From an uncultured Ruminococcus sp. (lineage in GTDB: Bacteria; Bacillota; Clostridia; Oscillospirales; Acutalibacteraceae): DNA of 11,918 nt. This document shows positions 1 through 7,215 of the stretch, piece by piece. Location of the stretch: the NCBI GenBank assembly GCA_937892835.1, contig CALBHM010000065.1, positions 1-11,918 on the forward strand, in the 5' to 3' direction. Under the pieces are notes generated by a model that saw nothing but the letters and a program-made list of their open reading frames with translations, searched no databases and was not told where the DNA came from. The first letter of the stretch is position 1, and each line of letters starts with the position of its first letter. The position numbers and the translations under genes are program-made.

Positions 1-1053
1 CAGCACATTTTCCAAAGAATCCGGAGTGTGTGCAAAATCAATAAGTATATGTATTCCTCTGTCGTTTTTGACCTTTTCGATTCTGCCCCTGACCGTTTTA
101 GTCTCTGAAACAGCCTTGATTGCTCTTTTCATGTCAACCTTCATAATCATGCAGGCTGTAATGGCTGCCAAAGAATTATATACAGAAAAGCGTCCTATCA
201 CGTTATAAACTATATCATAGCTTCCGCTTTTTGAGGTAAGCTTATACTCAACCCCATCGTGATGCAACTTAACATTTTCTGCCTTAACGTCCGCCTTACT
301 GTCAACAGCATAGGTCACAACCTTGCCCTTGGCATTTTTCTTCATAAACGGCGCATACTCGTCATCCGCATTTATAACTGCCACATCGCAGTTTTTCATC
401 AAAATTGACTTGGCCTCAGCATATTCCTCCATCGTTCCGTGATAGTCGAGATGCTCACGTGAAAGATTGGTAAAAATGCCGATATTGTAGTTGATTCCGT
501 AGGTTCTCAGCTGAACGAGAGCCTGTGACGACGTCTCCATTATGCAAACATCGCATCCGGCCATTTTCATCATATACAAATATCTGTGAAGCACCGAAGG
601 ATCGGGAGTTGTGTAATCGGCCGGGTACTTCTCGTTACCGATAACAACTTCGACAGTGCCTATAACGCCTACCTTATAGCCGTTTTCTTCAAGAATCTTT
701 TTAATAATAAAGGTTGTTGTGGTTTTTCCGTTGGTTCCGGTTACACCTATCATTTTAAGCTTTCTGTGGCAATTACCGTAGTAATTTGCACACATAATCG
801 CATATGCCTTGCGTGTATTTTCAACCACAACGCAGTTTCTTATTCCGATATCTCTGTCGCAAATAACAACTGCCGCTCCTCTTTCAATAGCTTTGCGTGC
901 ATAATCGTGTCCGTCATTTCTGTTTCCCTTTATACATACAAAAGCGCTTGAATTTCTCACCTTTCTTGAATCGTCGGTCACATTTGCGATTTCGGGATTC
1001 AGGTTGTAACCGTTTTTTATTTCAATTCCGTTAAGTAATTCCCGCAGCTTCAT
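1..1053 (-). CDS. murE: UDP-N-acetylmuramyl-tripeptide synthetase MurE (C-terminus beyond window)
   Basis: MurE is a cytoplasmic Mur ligase that uses ATP to add the third stem-peptide residue to UDP-MurNAc-L-Ala-D-Glu. Only the first 351 residues are present, of a usual 480-500; the frame runs open to the left edge. Visible motifs are DDSRKV near residues 27-32 (N-terminal UDP-binding domain), the ATP loop GTNGKTTT at about 106-113, TTPDPS at 148-153, ETSSQAL at about 173-179, HLDYHG at 201-206, K215 in AEAKS (the family's carbamylated lysine), and DFAHTPDSLENVL at the edge. The motif separating diaminopimelate from lysine enzymes (DNPR-type) lies outside, so the added amino acid cannot be told. 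The ATG at 1051-1053 follows GGAGG with 5-base spacing. The gene begins 30 bases after the penicillin-binding protein stop and is the last dcw gene visible. Confidence 0.96.
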   Translation of the reverse strand, partial: MKLRELLNGIEIKNGYNLNPEIANVTDDSRKVRNSSAFVCIKGNRNDGHDYARKAIERGAAVVICDRDIGIRNCVVVENTRKAYAIMCANYYGNCHRKLKMIGVTGTNGKTTTTFIIKKILEENGYKVGVIGTVEVVIGNEKYPADYTTPDPSVLHRYLYMMKMAGCDVCIMETSSQALVQLRTYGINYNIGIFTNLSREHLDYHGTMEEYAEAKSILMKNCDVAVINADDEYAPFMKKNAKGKVVTYAVDSKADVKAENVKLHHDGVEYKLTSKSGSYDIVYNVIGRFSVYNSLAAITACMIMKVDMKRAIKAVSETKTVRGRIEKVKNDRGIHILIDFAHTPDSLENVL

Positions 1054-1083
1054 AAATACCTCCATTTACTAATCTCGTTTACC

Positions 1084-3375
1084 TTAATGATCCGATACTC
1101 CGGATGTTGTTCTGAAATATACCGTTACCGTTGAGCCTGATTCGACCTCGGAACCCTTTAGTGAACTTTGTCTGTAGGCTGTCATGCTCTCCTCGGAGAG
1201 TGAATTACCCGAAACCTTTATGTTGATTCCGGCATTAACAGCGGCATAGTTAGCCTCGGTTATCGTCATTCCCGTGAAATCCGGAACAACGGTTTTCAGT
1301 TTCTTCTTTTGTTCCTCCGTATATAGTACAATAACTCCGCCCTGCGGAATATACTGGCCGGACGCCGGCATCTGAGAAAGAACCTTTTCTCCGTCGCCTA
1401 CAATTTGAACGCTGAATTTATTCTCTTCAAGAGAGGATTCCGCTTCGCTTACGTTATCTCCCATTACGCTTGGAACCTGTACATCAAGCAATGCCTTTTC
1501 CGAATCGTTATACTGACGTTCAACATTAAGATAAGTGAGTGTATTTTCTATTACTTCTCCGGCAACAGGTGCCGCAACCGCACCGCCGCCCGTCGCTCCT
1601 TCAGGCTCATCAACAACGATAAGAACCGTGATTTGCGGGTCATTTGTGGGTGCAACTCCGACGAATGAAGCAACAACCTGACCGACATTATTAAGCTTAT
1701 CCGAAGTACCTGTCTTTCCGCCGACCCTGTAACCTGCAACATAGGCATTTCTTGCCGTTCCGTTGAGCGCAACCTGCTCCATGGAAGCCATAATTTTTTC
1801 CGACGTTGACTCCGAAACAACCTGTCTCTTCTCAATCGGCTGATTTTGTGAAATAACATTACCTTCGCTGTCAAGCGTTTTGCTTACAATATACGGCTGC
1901 ATAAGCTTTCCGTCGTTGGCAAGTGCATTGACCGCCGTAATCATCTGAATCGGCGTAATCTGGAAAGACTGACCGAATGACGAGCTGGCAAGGTTAACTT
2001 TTGTCATTGTGTCCTTTTTGAAATAAGTCACTCCGGCCTTGGGAGTCGCCTCACCGGGAAGGTCAATTCCTGTTTCCTCGGTAAATCCGAACGCTTCAAA
2101 ATACTTGTAAAACGTGTCAATACCAAGACGCTGTCCTATTGTAATAAAATACGGGTTACAGGAATTCATAAGGCCTTCAGTGAGCGTTTGAGTTCCGTGA
2201 CCTGCCGTGTTGTGGCACGAATAGATTCTGTCGGCAACATTGATTGAACCCGTGCAGGTAAACTTTTCGTCATACTTAACGACATTCTCCTCAAGTCCGG
2301 CTGCCATAGTAATAAGTTTAAAGACCGAACCCGGTTCATATGTGTCGGAAATTGCTCTGTTGCGCCATTGGGAATACATCGCTTCCTCTTCGGCCTTTTC
2401 TTTTTCCTTTGTATCGGTAATCTTGTTGATTGATTCAATCGTTCGCTTGTCATTGATTGTGTAAGGATCATTCGGGTCAAAATCGCCCTTTGTCGACATT
2501 GCAAGAATTGCACCGGTCTTAACGTCCATAACAATACCTGTGCAGCTGTTGGCCTTGCTCGTTTCATAGCATGAAGAAAGAGCGTTTTCGAGATATCTCT
2601 GAATTGTCTCGTCCACCGTCAGCACAAGACTTGTGCCCTGTTTCGCTTCATAGACCGACTTGTACTCGATATCCTGCGCAACTGATGAATTGCTCCTTGC
2701 CGAAATTACACGACCGTCAACACCGGTCAGCGTACTGTTGTAATAAGATTCAAGTCCCGAGAGTCCGTTGTTGTCCGTTCCGGTGAAGCCGAGTATCTGA
2801 GAAGCAAGGTTTGAATAGGGATAATAACGTTTTACATCCTCATCTATCATAACAACCGAGCCAAAGCTCTGCTCATTATTATTCTTGTCAATAAATGTGC
2901 CTTTTACAAACGCTTCAAGCTTATCTTTTGCTTCTTTTTCAACCTTTGTTTTGATGCTTACGCTGTTGTATTGCTTATAAGAAGCCTTGTTCTCAAGATA
3001 TTCTCTTGTAACGCCGAGAGCATTTATCAAAGCAGAGTAGACCTGTTCCTGTGCCTGAGTGGGGATTTCGGCAAAAGCAGTTGCATTGAGCGAAATTTTC
3101 CACGCAGATGCGCTCTGAGCGAGAACAGACATATTTGCGTCGTAAATAACTCCCCTTTGTGCGGTTATCGCCGTATCGCTGAGCTGCTGGGTTTCCGCCT
3201 TCGTTTTGAAGAAATCGCCCTTATAAAGCTGCGAATAACCCATACCGAATATTGTTGCGCCGAAGCCGAGAATAATGATAATCGCAAGCAGGCGCATGGT
3301 TCTTTGCTGAAGATTTTTCATTATTATTTTTTTAGGTCTGAGAAATCCGTTTGTGCCTTTTTGCAACCTTATCAT
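1084..3375 (-). CDS. ftsI: Class B penicillin-binding protein with two PASTA domains (FtsI/PbpB/PBP2x or SpoVD type)
   Basis: This membrane-anchored transpeptidase cross-links peptidoglycan stem peptides and is the target of beta-lactams. At 763 residues it has a short cytoplasmic tail, one membrane segment at about 28-47, a dimerisation domain at about 69-230 (RGVIYD at 74-79), and a transpeptidase domain with all three active-site motifs: S350-x-x-K353, S405-C-N407 and K554-T-G. Two PASTA repeats follow (about 632-686 and 695-755). It lies between ftsL and murE, the place of ftsI/pbpB, and two PASTA repeats resemble PbpB/PBP2x more than the one usually seen in SpoVD; the symbol rests on this and a sporulation role is not excluded. 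The start is slightly awkward: ATG at 3373-3375 directly abuts GAAAGG. A TTG three codons on would be better spaced, and the next ATG (3319-3321) has no ribosome binding site. Confidence 0.93.
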   Translation of the reverse strand: MIRLQKGTNGFLRPKKIIMKNLQQRTMRLLAIIIILGFGATIFGMGYSQLYKGDFFKTKAETQQLSDTAITAQRGVIYDANMSVLAQSASAWKISLNATAFAEIPTQAQEQVYSALINALGVTREYLENKASYKQYNSVSIKTKVEKEAKDKLEAFVKGTFIDKNNNEQSFGSVVMIDEDVKRYYPYSNLASQILGFTGTDNNGLSGLESYYNSTLTGVDGRVISARSNSSVAQDIEYKSVYEAKQGTSLVLTVDETIQRYLENALSSCYETSKANSCTGIVMDVKTGAILAMSTKGDFDPNDPYTINDKRTIESINKITDTKEKEKAEEEAMYSQWRNRAISDTYEPGSVFKLITMAAGLEENVVKYDEKFTCTGSINVADRIYSCHNTAGHGTQTLTEGLMNSCNPYFITIGQRLGIDTFYKYFEAFGFTEETGIDLPGEATPKAGVTYFKKDTMTKVNLASSSFGQSFQITPIQMITAVNALANDGKLMQPYIVSKTLDSEGNVISQNQPIEKRQVVSESTSEKIMASMEQVALNGTARNAYVAGYRVGGKTGTSDKLNNVGQVVASFVGVAPTNDPQITVLIVVDEPEGATGGGAVAAPVAGEVIENTLTYLNVERQYNDSEKALLDVQVPSVMGDNVSEAESSLEENKFSVQIVGDGEKVLSQMPASGQYIPQGGVIVLYTEEQKKKLKTVVPDFTGMTITEANYAAVNAGINIKVSGNSLSEESMTAYRQSSLKGSEVESGSTVTVYFRTTSGVSDH

Positions 3376-3420
3376 CCTTTCGATCTTCGTTTTGACAGTG
3401 TACCCTTAAAATCACTCTAA

Positions 3421-3442
3421 GGGCGGATAAAAAAATCCGCCC
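3421..3442. other. GC-rich hairpin in the ftsL-PBP gap
   Basis: GGGCGGAT and ATCCGCCC form a perfect 8-bp stem around a six-A loop (six-U on the minus-strand RNA). It lies in the 109-base gap between the ftsL-like gene and the penicillin-binding protein gene. Neither strand has a U-run after the stem, so it is not a normal intrinsic terminator. It may be an mRNA-processing or stability element, or a copy of a dispersed palindromic repeat; the sequence alone does not decide. Confidence 0.5.
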
Positions 3443-3484
3443 TCACCGTTTATATCATAAATATGTCTGATACCTGTTTTATAT

Positions 3485-3961
3485 TCATCGGTTCGTGTCC
3501 TTCTGTGCAGTCTCGGTGTTATCATCCTCTGACATATCAAAATATCTTACCTGATAGCTCTCACGCTTAACCATTCCGAGCTTCGTCTGAGCATATTCTT
3601 CAATCTTATCCATCGACATCAGCGAATTAAACTGCATTTGCAAACGAACATTCTCGCTCTGCGCCGTTTTGAGTGCCGCTTTTTGGTCGGCAAGCTCGCT
3701 CTGATAATTCGTGAGCATAACTCGGCTATAGATGAGCGAACCGAGTATCAGCAAGGCGGCTATAGCGATAATACCCGCTCTGAGAGCGGCAATTCTGCTG
3801 GCCTTGATTTCCGTCTGAGCCTGTTCAAAGCTGATCGGTTTTGACTGAATAAGCTTCGGAGCCTCGATTTTTTTCTTTTTGCGTTCAACGGGAACGTATC
3901 CGTTTTTAGTATTGTCGAACAAGTCGAGGTCAAGGGCTAAGCCGTCATTAAGATTAGCCAT
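3485..3961 (-). CDS. ftsL: FtsL/DivIC-like septum protein, single-pass with coiled coil
   Basis: This is probably the FtsL-type divisome scaffold, which holds the division synthase and transpeptidase at the septum together with DivIC and DivIB. The 158-residue protein has a charged cytoplasmic N-terminus (RKKKKIE around 27-33), one hydrophobic span at about 61-79, an extracytoplasmic heptad-like coiled coil at about 82-117, and the family-typical ending MDKIEEYAQTKLGM at about 117-130. The acidic C-terminal tail is hydrophilic. FtsL proteins are poorly conserved, so the call rests on architecture, that ending and the position between rsmH and the penicillin-binding protein. The ATG at 3959-3961 has AAAGGAG with 9-base spacing. 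A 48-base gap separates it from rsmH, and a 109-base gap with a hairpin follows. It could also be annotated as a septum formation initiator (DivIC) family protein. Confidence 0.8.
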   Translation of the reverse strand: MANLNDGLALDLDLFDNTKNGYVPVERKKKKIEAPKLIQSKPISFEQAQTEIKASRIAALRAGIIAIAALLILGSLIYSRVMLTNYQSELADQKAALKTAQSENVRLQMQFNSLMSMDKIEEYAQTKLGMVKRESYQVRYFDMSEDDNTETAQKDTNR

Positions 3962-4009
3962 ATCCGTCAGCTCCTTTCAAAATTTAACGTCATTTTAATT
4001 TAATCTTTC

Positions 4010-4933
4010 TTATATCTTTTCTATTGCACGAAGTCTTGCACTGTGCGCCCTGAAGTTCTCCCCTACCTCGTTTTCTGTCGGTGCTTTTGACTTAAACGGA
4101 AGCTTGCCCCTCGGCTTTCTGCCGCAGACACAAACCGGGAATTCGGGCGGACAAATACAGCCCTCGCAAAATTTGTTGAACTTCTTTTTTACTATTCTGT
4201 CCTCAAGCGAATGGAAGGTTATTATTGCTATCCTGCCCGAGGGATTAAGTGCTTCAAACATATCATCAAGCGCACGCTCAAGCTTTTCCAGCTCGCCGTT
4301 TACTTCAATTCTCAGTGCCTGAAACGTCTTTCGTGCCGGGTGACCGTCACGCTTGGCTTTCATCGGCATGGAAGCCTTAATTATGTCAACAAGCTCAAAG
4401 GTTGTTTCAATCGGTTTCTGCTCTCTTGCCTTGACAATATTCCTTGCGATCGACGGAGCAAATTTTTCCTCGCCGTAGGTGTAAATAATTTTTTGCAATT
4501 CACTTTGTGAAGCTGTATTGACAAGATCAGCTGCACTCATTCCCTCCATGCTCATTCGCATATCGAGAGGTGCGTCCTTGTGAAAAGAAAAACCACGCTC
4601 GTCGGTATCAAGCTGGTGTGAGCTTACTCCGAGGTCTGCCATGATTCCGTCAGCACCGTCAATCCCGAGATTTTCGAGTATAGACAATATATTTACAAAA
4701 TTGTCGTGAACGATCGTCACTCTGTCATTATCCTTGAATCGCTCCTGCAAATTTGCTATTGCCTCGGGGTCCTGGTCAATCGCAATAATTCTGCCCGTCG
4801 TCAGCCTTTCGGCAACTGCGGCGCAATGTCCTCCGCCGCCTGCGGTACAGTCAACGTATATCCCGTCGGGACGAACATTGAGCGCATCTATCGTTTCATT
4901 GAACAATACGGGAATATGCTTAAATTCACTCAT
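4010..4933 (-). CDS. rsmH: 16S rRNA (cytosine(1402)-N(4))-methyltransferase RsmH (MraW)
   Basis: RsmH uses S-adenosylmethionine to methylate N4 of cytosine 1402 in the ribosomal P site of 16S rRNA. The 307-residue length is normal. Visible motifs are HIPVL at 6-10, the SAM-binding loop DCTAGGGGH at 28-36, the acidic IDQD at 52-55, MADLGVSSHQLD at 98-109, RGFSFH at 113-118 followed by PLDMRM, and ITFHSLEDRIVK at 238-249. The cysteine-rich stretch at about 256-270 (CEGC, CICPP, CVCG) is common in Gram-positive homologues. The start overlaps the mraZ stop as TGATG, sharing one base. No Shine-Dalgarno sequence is visible just upstream, so translation probably depends on reinitiation after mraZ. 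It is the second gene of the dcw cluster. Confidence 0.97.
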   Translation of the reverse strand: MSEFKHIPVLFNETIDALNVRPDGIYVDCTAGGGGHCAAVAERLTTGRIIAIDQDPEAIANLQERFKDNDRVTIVHDNFVNILSILENLGIDGADGIMADLGVSSHQLDTDERGFSFHKDAPLDMRMSMEGMSAADLVNTASQSELQKIIYTYGEEKFAPSIARNIVKAREQKPIETTFELVDIIKASMPMKAKRDGHPARKTFQALRIEVNGELEKLERALDDMFEALNPSGRIAIITFHSLEDRIVKKKFNKFCEGCICPPEFPVCVCGRKPRGKLPFKSKAPTENEVGENFRAHSARLRAIEKI

Positions 4934-5352
4934 CAGAACGGAACAACAAAGTCAACAGGCTCGTTATCCTCGCTCATCATCTCGTCGAAGCGATCCTTCG
5001 ACCAAATCTCGGCTCTTTGACCGACGCCGATAATAACAATATCACGGACAATACCTGCTTTTTCAATAAACCTTGCCGGCAGAACAACACGGCTCTGCGA
5101 ATCCATTTCGCAATTCTCGCTGTTGAGGAAAATCGTTCTCTGAAGCTTCGTCCTGTCAACCCCGTCATTGACGAACAAAAGCTCGTTTGTGATCTCCTCC
5201 CACTGCTCCTCTTTGTAAATTCTGAGGAACTGCTCCCCGGGCTTGGCAAAGACAACAAATTCCTTGCTGCCGATCATATCTCTGATTTTCGGAGGCATAA
5301 CTATTCTTTTTTTAGCGTCGAGAGTACGGTCATAATAGCCGTTAAACTGCAT
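4933..5352 (-). CDS. mraZ: Transcriptional regulator MraZ
   Basis: MraZ is a DNA-binding protein with two AbrB-like swapped-hairpin domains; in other bacteria it binds upstream of its own operon and controls the dcw genes. The protein is 139 residues from the chosen start. The first domain shows FNGYYDRTLDAKKRIVMP (3-20) and the second MDSQSRVVLP (83-92), the two usual D-x-x-x-R sites; the first reads DAKKR where DxKGR is common. The chosen ATG at 5350-5352 has AAAAGGAGG with 8-base spacing and gives the normal N-terminus. A GTG eleven codons upstream (5383-5385) is in frame but has no ribosome binding site and would add an atypical extension. It is the first gene of the cluster, overlaps rsmH by one base, and sits about 65 bases downstream of the predicted transcription start. 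Confidence 0.95.
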   Translation of the reverse strand: MQFNGYYDRTLDAKKRIVMPPKIRDMIGSKEFVVFAKPGEQFLRIYKEEQWEEITNELLFVNDGVDRTKLQRTIFLNSENCEMDSQSRVVLPARFIEKAGIVRDIVIIGVGQRAEIWSKDRFDEMMSEDNEPVDFVVPF

Positions 5353-5381
5353 AAAAGCTGCCTCCTTTTCGAAAATTTCTT

Positions 5382-5392
5382 CCACTTCGTGG
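5382..5392. promoter_or_regulatory. CCAC-TTC-GTGG inverted repeat in the mraZ leader
   Basis: CCAC and GTGG flank a three-base centre in the untranslated leader between the mraZ promoter and its ribosome binding site. GTGG/CCAC elements recur nearby, at about 5407-5411 (TCCAC) and 5501-5504 (GTGG). MraZ of other bacteria binds repeated TGGG or GTGG boxes upstream of its gene, so these are candidate MraZ sites. They do not show the regular 10-base spacing of well-studied cases, so the assignment is weak. Confidence 0.3.
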
Positions 5393-5423
5393 GTTTTATG
5401 AGTAAATCCACTCCTGTAACTTT

Positions 5424-5451
5424 ATTATACAATACAATTCTCAAATGTCAA
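5424..5451 (-). promoter_or_regulatory. Sigma-A promoter for the mraZ/dcw operon
   Basis: On the minus strand, a perfect TTGACA (5446-5451) and a perfect TATAAT (5424-5429) are 16 bases apart. The predicted transcription start is near 5417, giving a leader of about 65 bases before the mraZ ATG. No terminator is seen down to the left edge, so this promoter may drive all five dcw genes here. Confidence 0.85.
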
Positions 5452-5710
5452 GAAAAAATATTGCACAAAAAGACGAAATAATATTACAAATGGTTACAGC
5501 GTGGGAAAATTATTATATTTTGTATTAAATGACCATTTCTGATTTCACAAAATCAAATACTTTTTATAGCTTTACCCCTAAATTCATCTTATGTTCAGCG
5601 CAATATGCAAAAACTTTATTTTGCATGATAAAAATATACACGTTTCAACAGCTTTCGGTGCATATTATTGGTAAAATTCAATATTATTCACTTTTAGCTG
5701 AATTTTATTC
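5452..5710. other. AT-rich non-coding divergent spacer
   Basis: This is the part of the 437-base spacer between mraZ and the aminotransferase gene that is not covered by their promoters. A 61-codon plus-strand open frame (5529-5714) lacks a ribosome binding site and looks like chance. The only clear structure is the palindrome at 5605-5626. I see no RNA gene, riboswitch or mobile-element trace. Confidence 0.6.
5605..5626. other. Perfect AT-rich palindrome in the divergent spacer
   Basis: ATGCAAAA and TTTTGCAT form a perfect 8-bp inverted repeat around a six-base centre. It lies about 85 bases upstream of the aminotransferase -35 box and about 150 bases upstream of the mraZ -35 box. It could be an operator for a dimeric regulator. 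No U-tract suggests a terminator. In sequence this AT-rich, chance is possible. Confidence 0.35.
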
Positions 5711-5739
5711 TTGAAATATGCATTAAACTGTGCTATATT
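5711..5739 (+). promoter_or_regulatory. Sigma-A promoter for the aminotransferase gene
   Basis: TTGAAA (5711-5716) and TATATT (5734-5739) are separated by 17 bases, and a TG one base before the -10 box (5731-5732) adds an extended -10 element. Transcription should start near 5746, giving a leader of about 44 bases. Confidence 0.8.
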
Positions 5740-5755
5740 GTATGAGATAAAAATA

Positions 5756-5774
5756 GCCGCACTTTTAGGGCGGC
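5756..5774 (+). promoter_or_regulatory. Leader hairpin before the aminotransferase ribosome binding site
   Basis: GCCGC (5756-5760) pairs with GCGGC (5770-5774) around a nine-base loop, about ten bases into the predicted transcript. The ribosome binding site ATAGGAG (5777-5783) starts two bases after the stem. A second in-phase GCGG at 5773-5776 allows a shifted pairing. It may stabilise the 5' end or affect ribosome access; there is no evidence for a ligand. Confidence 0.35.
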
Positions 5775-5789
5775 GGATAGGAGTTTGCT

Positions 5790-7010
5790 ATGGAAATCAA
5801 ACGTTCAGAAAATTTACAGCCGGTTCATTCCGACATTAGAGGTCCGCTTTATCTTGAAAGCCAGAGAATGAATAAGGAAGGCATCAAGGTGCTTCGTCTT
5901 AACACAGGCAACCCTGCCACATTCGGCTTCGGAATGCCCGACAGCGTAAGAAATGCACTCCTCAACAATGCCGACAAAGCTGTTGCATACTGCGACCTTA
6001 AGGGTATGCCCGACGCTCGTGAGGCAATTTGCAACTATCATAAGAGCAAGGGTGTTCAGGGAATCACACCCGACGACATATATATCGGTAACGGCGTAAG
6101 TGAGCTTGTTCTTATGGCTCTTCTTCCGCTTCTTAACAAGGGGGACGAGGTTCTCATGCCATCCCCGAGCTATTCGCTTTGGTCGAATTCAACCTATATC
6201 GCAGGCGGCCAGCCTGTTTTCTATAAATGTAACGAAGAGAACAACTGGTATCCCGATATCGACGATATGAGGAGCAAGGTAACGCCTAAGACAAAGGCTA
6301 TTGTTATCATCAACCCGAACAACCCGACGGGTGCTGTTTACCCGAAGGAGGTTCTTGAGGACATTATTCAGGTTGCACGTGATAACGACCTTCTCATCTT
6401 CTCCGATGAAATTTACGACAGACTCGTTATGGACGGCGTTGAGCATTATTCAACAGCTGCTCTCGCTCCCGACAGAATGGTTATCACAATGAACGGCCTT
6501 TCAAAGTCACACATTGTCTGCGGCTTCCGCTGTGGCTGGATGTGCATCAGCGGCTACAAGGGCAAGGCTGACGACTATGTTGAAGGTATCTTCCAGATTG
6601 CAGCAATGCGTCTTTGCGGCAACGCTCTTACTCAGCTCGTTATCCCGGCAGCTCTTGAGGACAACGCAAGCACACAGGCTATGCTCGTTCCCGGCGGCAG
6701 ACTCTATGAGCAGAGAGAAGCCGTTATCCGTGAGATCGACAAGATTGACGGACTTTCGGTTGTCAAGAACCACGGCGCATTCTATGTATTTCCAAAGCTT
6801 GACGTCAAGAAGTTCAACATCACGAACGACAAGAAATTCGCTTTCGACCTTCTTCACGAGAAGCACATCTTCATTGTTCCGGGTTCAGGCTTCGACTGGC
6901 ACGAGCCGGATCACTTCAGAATCGTTATGCTTCCGAAGCCGGATGAAATTGCACAGGCTATCCGTGATATCGGCGACTTCCTTGATGGTTACTGGCAGAA
7001 GAACGACTGA
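5790..7010 (+). CDS. alaA: AlaA-type pyridoxal-phosphate aminotransferase (probable alanine transaminase)
   Basis: This class I fold-type I aminotransferase probably makes alanine from pyruvate with glutamate as amino donor. The 406-residue protein matches E. coli AlaA along its length as I recall that sequence: DIRGP near 15-19, LNTGNPATFGF at 37-47, IYIGNGVSEL at 97-106, IINPNNPTGAVY at 173-184 (N178), DEIYD with D206 and Y209, the cofactor lysine K239 in GLSKS, R247 in GFRCGW, and R377 in DHFRIV, the expected substrate-carboxylate arginine. The motif after the lysine reads SHIVCGF where AlaA has TYRVAGF. The start has ATAGGAG with 6-base spacing. It stands alone, with its own promoter and terminator. 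Lysine codons are 22 AAG to 4 AAA, which suggests high expression. Substrate is inferred from family resemblance; other 2-oxo acids are possible. Confidence 0.92.
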   Translation: MEIKRSENLQPVHSDIRGPLYLESQRMNKEGIKVLRLNTGNPATFGFGMPDSVRNALLNNADKAVAYCDLKGMPDAREAICNYHKSKGVQGITPDDIYIGNGVSELVLMALLPLLNKGDEVLMPSPSYSLWSNSTYIAGGQPVFYKCNEENNWYPDIDDMRSKVTPKTKAIVIINPNNPTGAVYPKEVLEDIIQVARDNDLLIFSDEIYDRLVMDGVEHYSTAALAPDRMVITMNGLSKSHIVCGFRCGWMCISGYKGKADDYVEGIFQIAAMRLCGNALTQLVIPAALEDNASTQAMLVPGGRLYEQREAVIREIDKIDGLSVVKNHGAFYVFPKLDVKKFNITNDKKFAFDLLHEKHIFIVPGSGFDWHEPDHFRIVMLPKPDEIAQAIRDIGDFLDGYWQKND

Positions 7011-7034
7011 ATTTAATTTTAAACAAAAAATTAA

Positions 7035-7070
7035 CAGGACTGTGATACTGATTCACAGTCCTGCTTTTCA
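7035..7070. terminator. Intrinsic terminator after the aminotransferase gene, probably bidirectional
   Basis: CAGGACTGTGA (7035-7045) and TCACAGTCCTG (7053-7063) form a perfect 11-bp stem with a seven-base loop. CTTTTC follows on the plus strand. An A-rich run before the stem gives TTAATTTTTTG on the minus strand, so it could also stop the convergent nucleotidyltransferase transcript. Confidence 0.85.
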
Positions 7071-7131
7071 TACTTAGCATAATTTATATTCTGTAACGTT
7101 TGTAATTGCAATTAAATTCAATAAAGGTACA

Positions 7132-7180
7132 TTACGTAGGTGTCGGCCTCACCTCAAGGAGAAACTGAATTTCAACGTAA
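7132..7180. repeat. Nested inverted repeat between convergent genes
   Basis: An outer arm TTACGT (7132-7137) pairs with ACGTAA (7175-7180). Directly inside, AGGTG (7138-7142) pairs with CACCT (7150-7154) around a seven-base loop, making a continuous 11-bp 5' arm with an internal 20-base bulge on the 3' side. It is a GC-richer island in a very AT-rich gap, with no U-tract and no recognised RNA family. It could be a small palindromic repeat, an mRNA 3' structure, or chance. Confidence 0.35.
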
Positions 7181-7215
7181 GTTTCTTGGTTATATTTTAA
7201 GTATTCAAAAGTTAT

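Noticed and set aside
586..951. 121-codon plus-strand open frame
   Set aside because: It lies antisense to well-supported murE; no ribosome binding site or recognisable protein.
2971..3420. 149-codon plus-strand open frame
   Set aside because: Antisense to the penicillin-binding protein N-terminus and the adjoining gap; composition is that of a shadow frame.
3421..3442. Intrinsic terminator within the dcw cluster
   Set aside because: The stem is strong, but neither strand has a U-tract after it; kept as a hairpin only.
5353..5385. Upstream GTG start for mraZ
   Set aside because: No ribosome binding site there, while the ATG at 5350-5352 has a near-perfect one and gives the family N-terminus.
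5017..5481. 154-codon plus-strand open frame over mraZ and its promoter
   Set aside because: Antisense to a clear mraZ gene and its promoter; no start signals.
5529..5714. 61-codon plus-strand frame in the divergent spacer
   Set aside because: No Shine-Dalgarno sequence before the ATG, no recognisable features, AT-rich chance frame.
6514..7077. 187-codon plus-strand frame inside the aminotransferase gene
   Set aside because: Ser/Arg/Thr-rich out-of-frame shadow; the aminotransferase frame carries all family motifs.
7132..7180. Integron attC or phage attachment site
   Set aside because: No GTTRRRY/RYYYAAC core sites, no integrase and no tRNA nearby; kept only as an inverted repeat.
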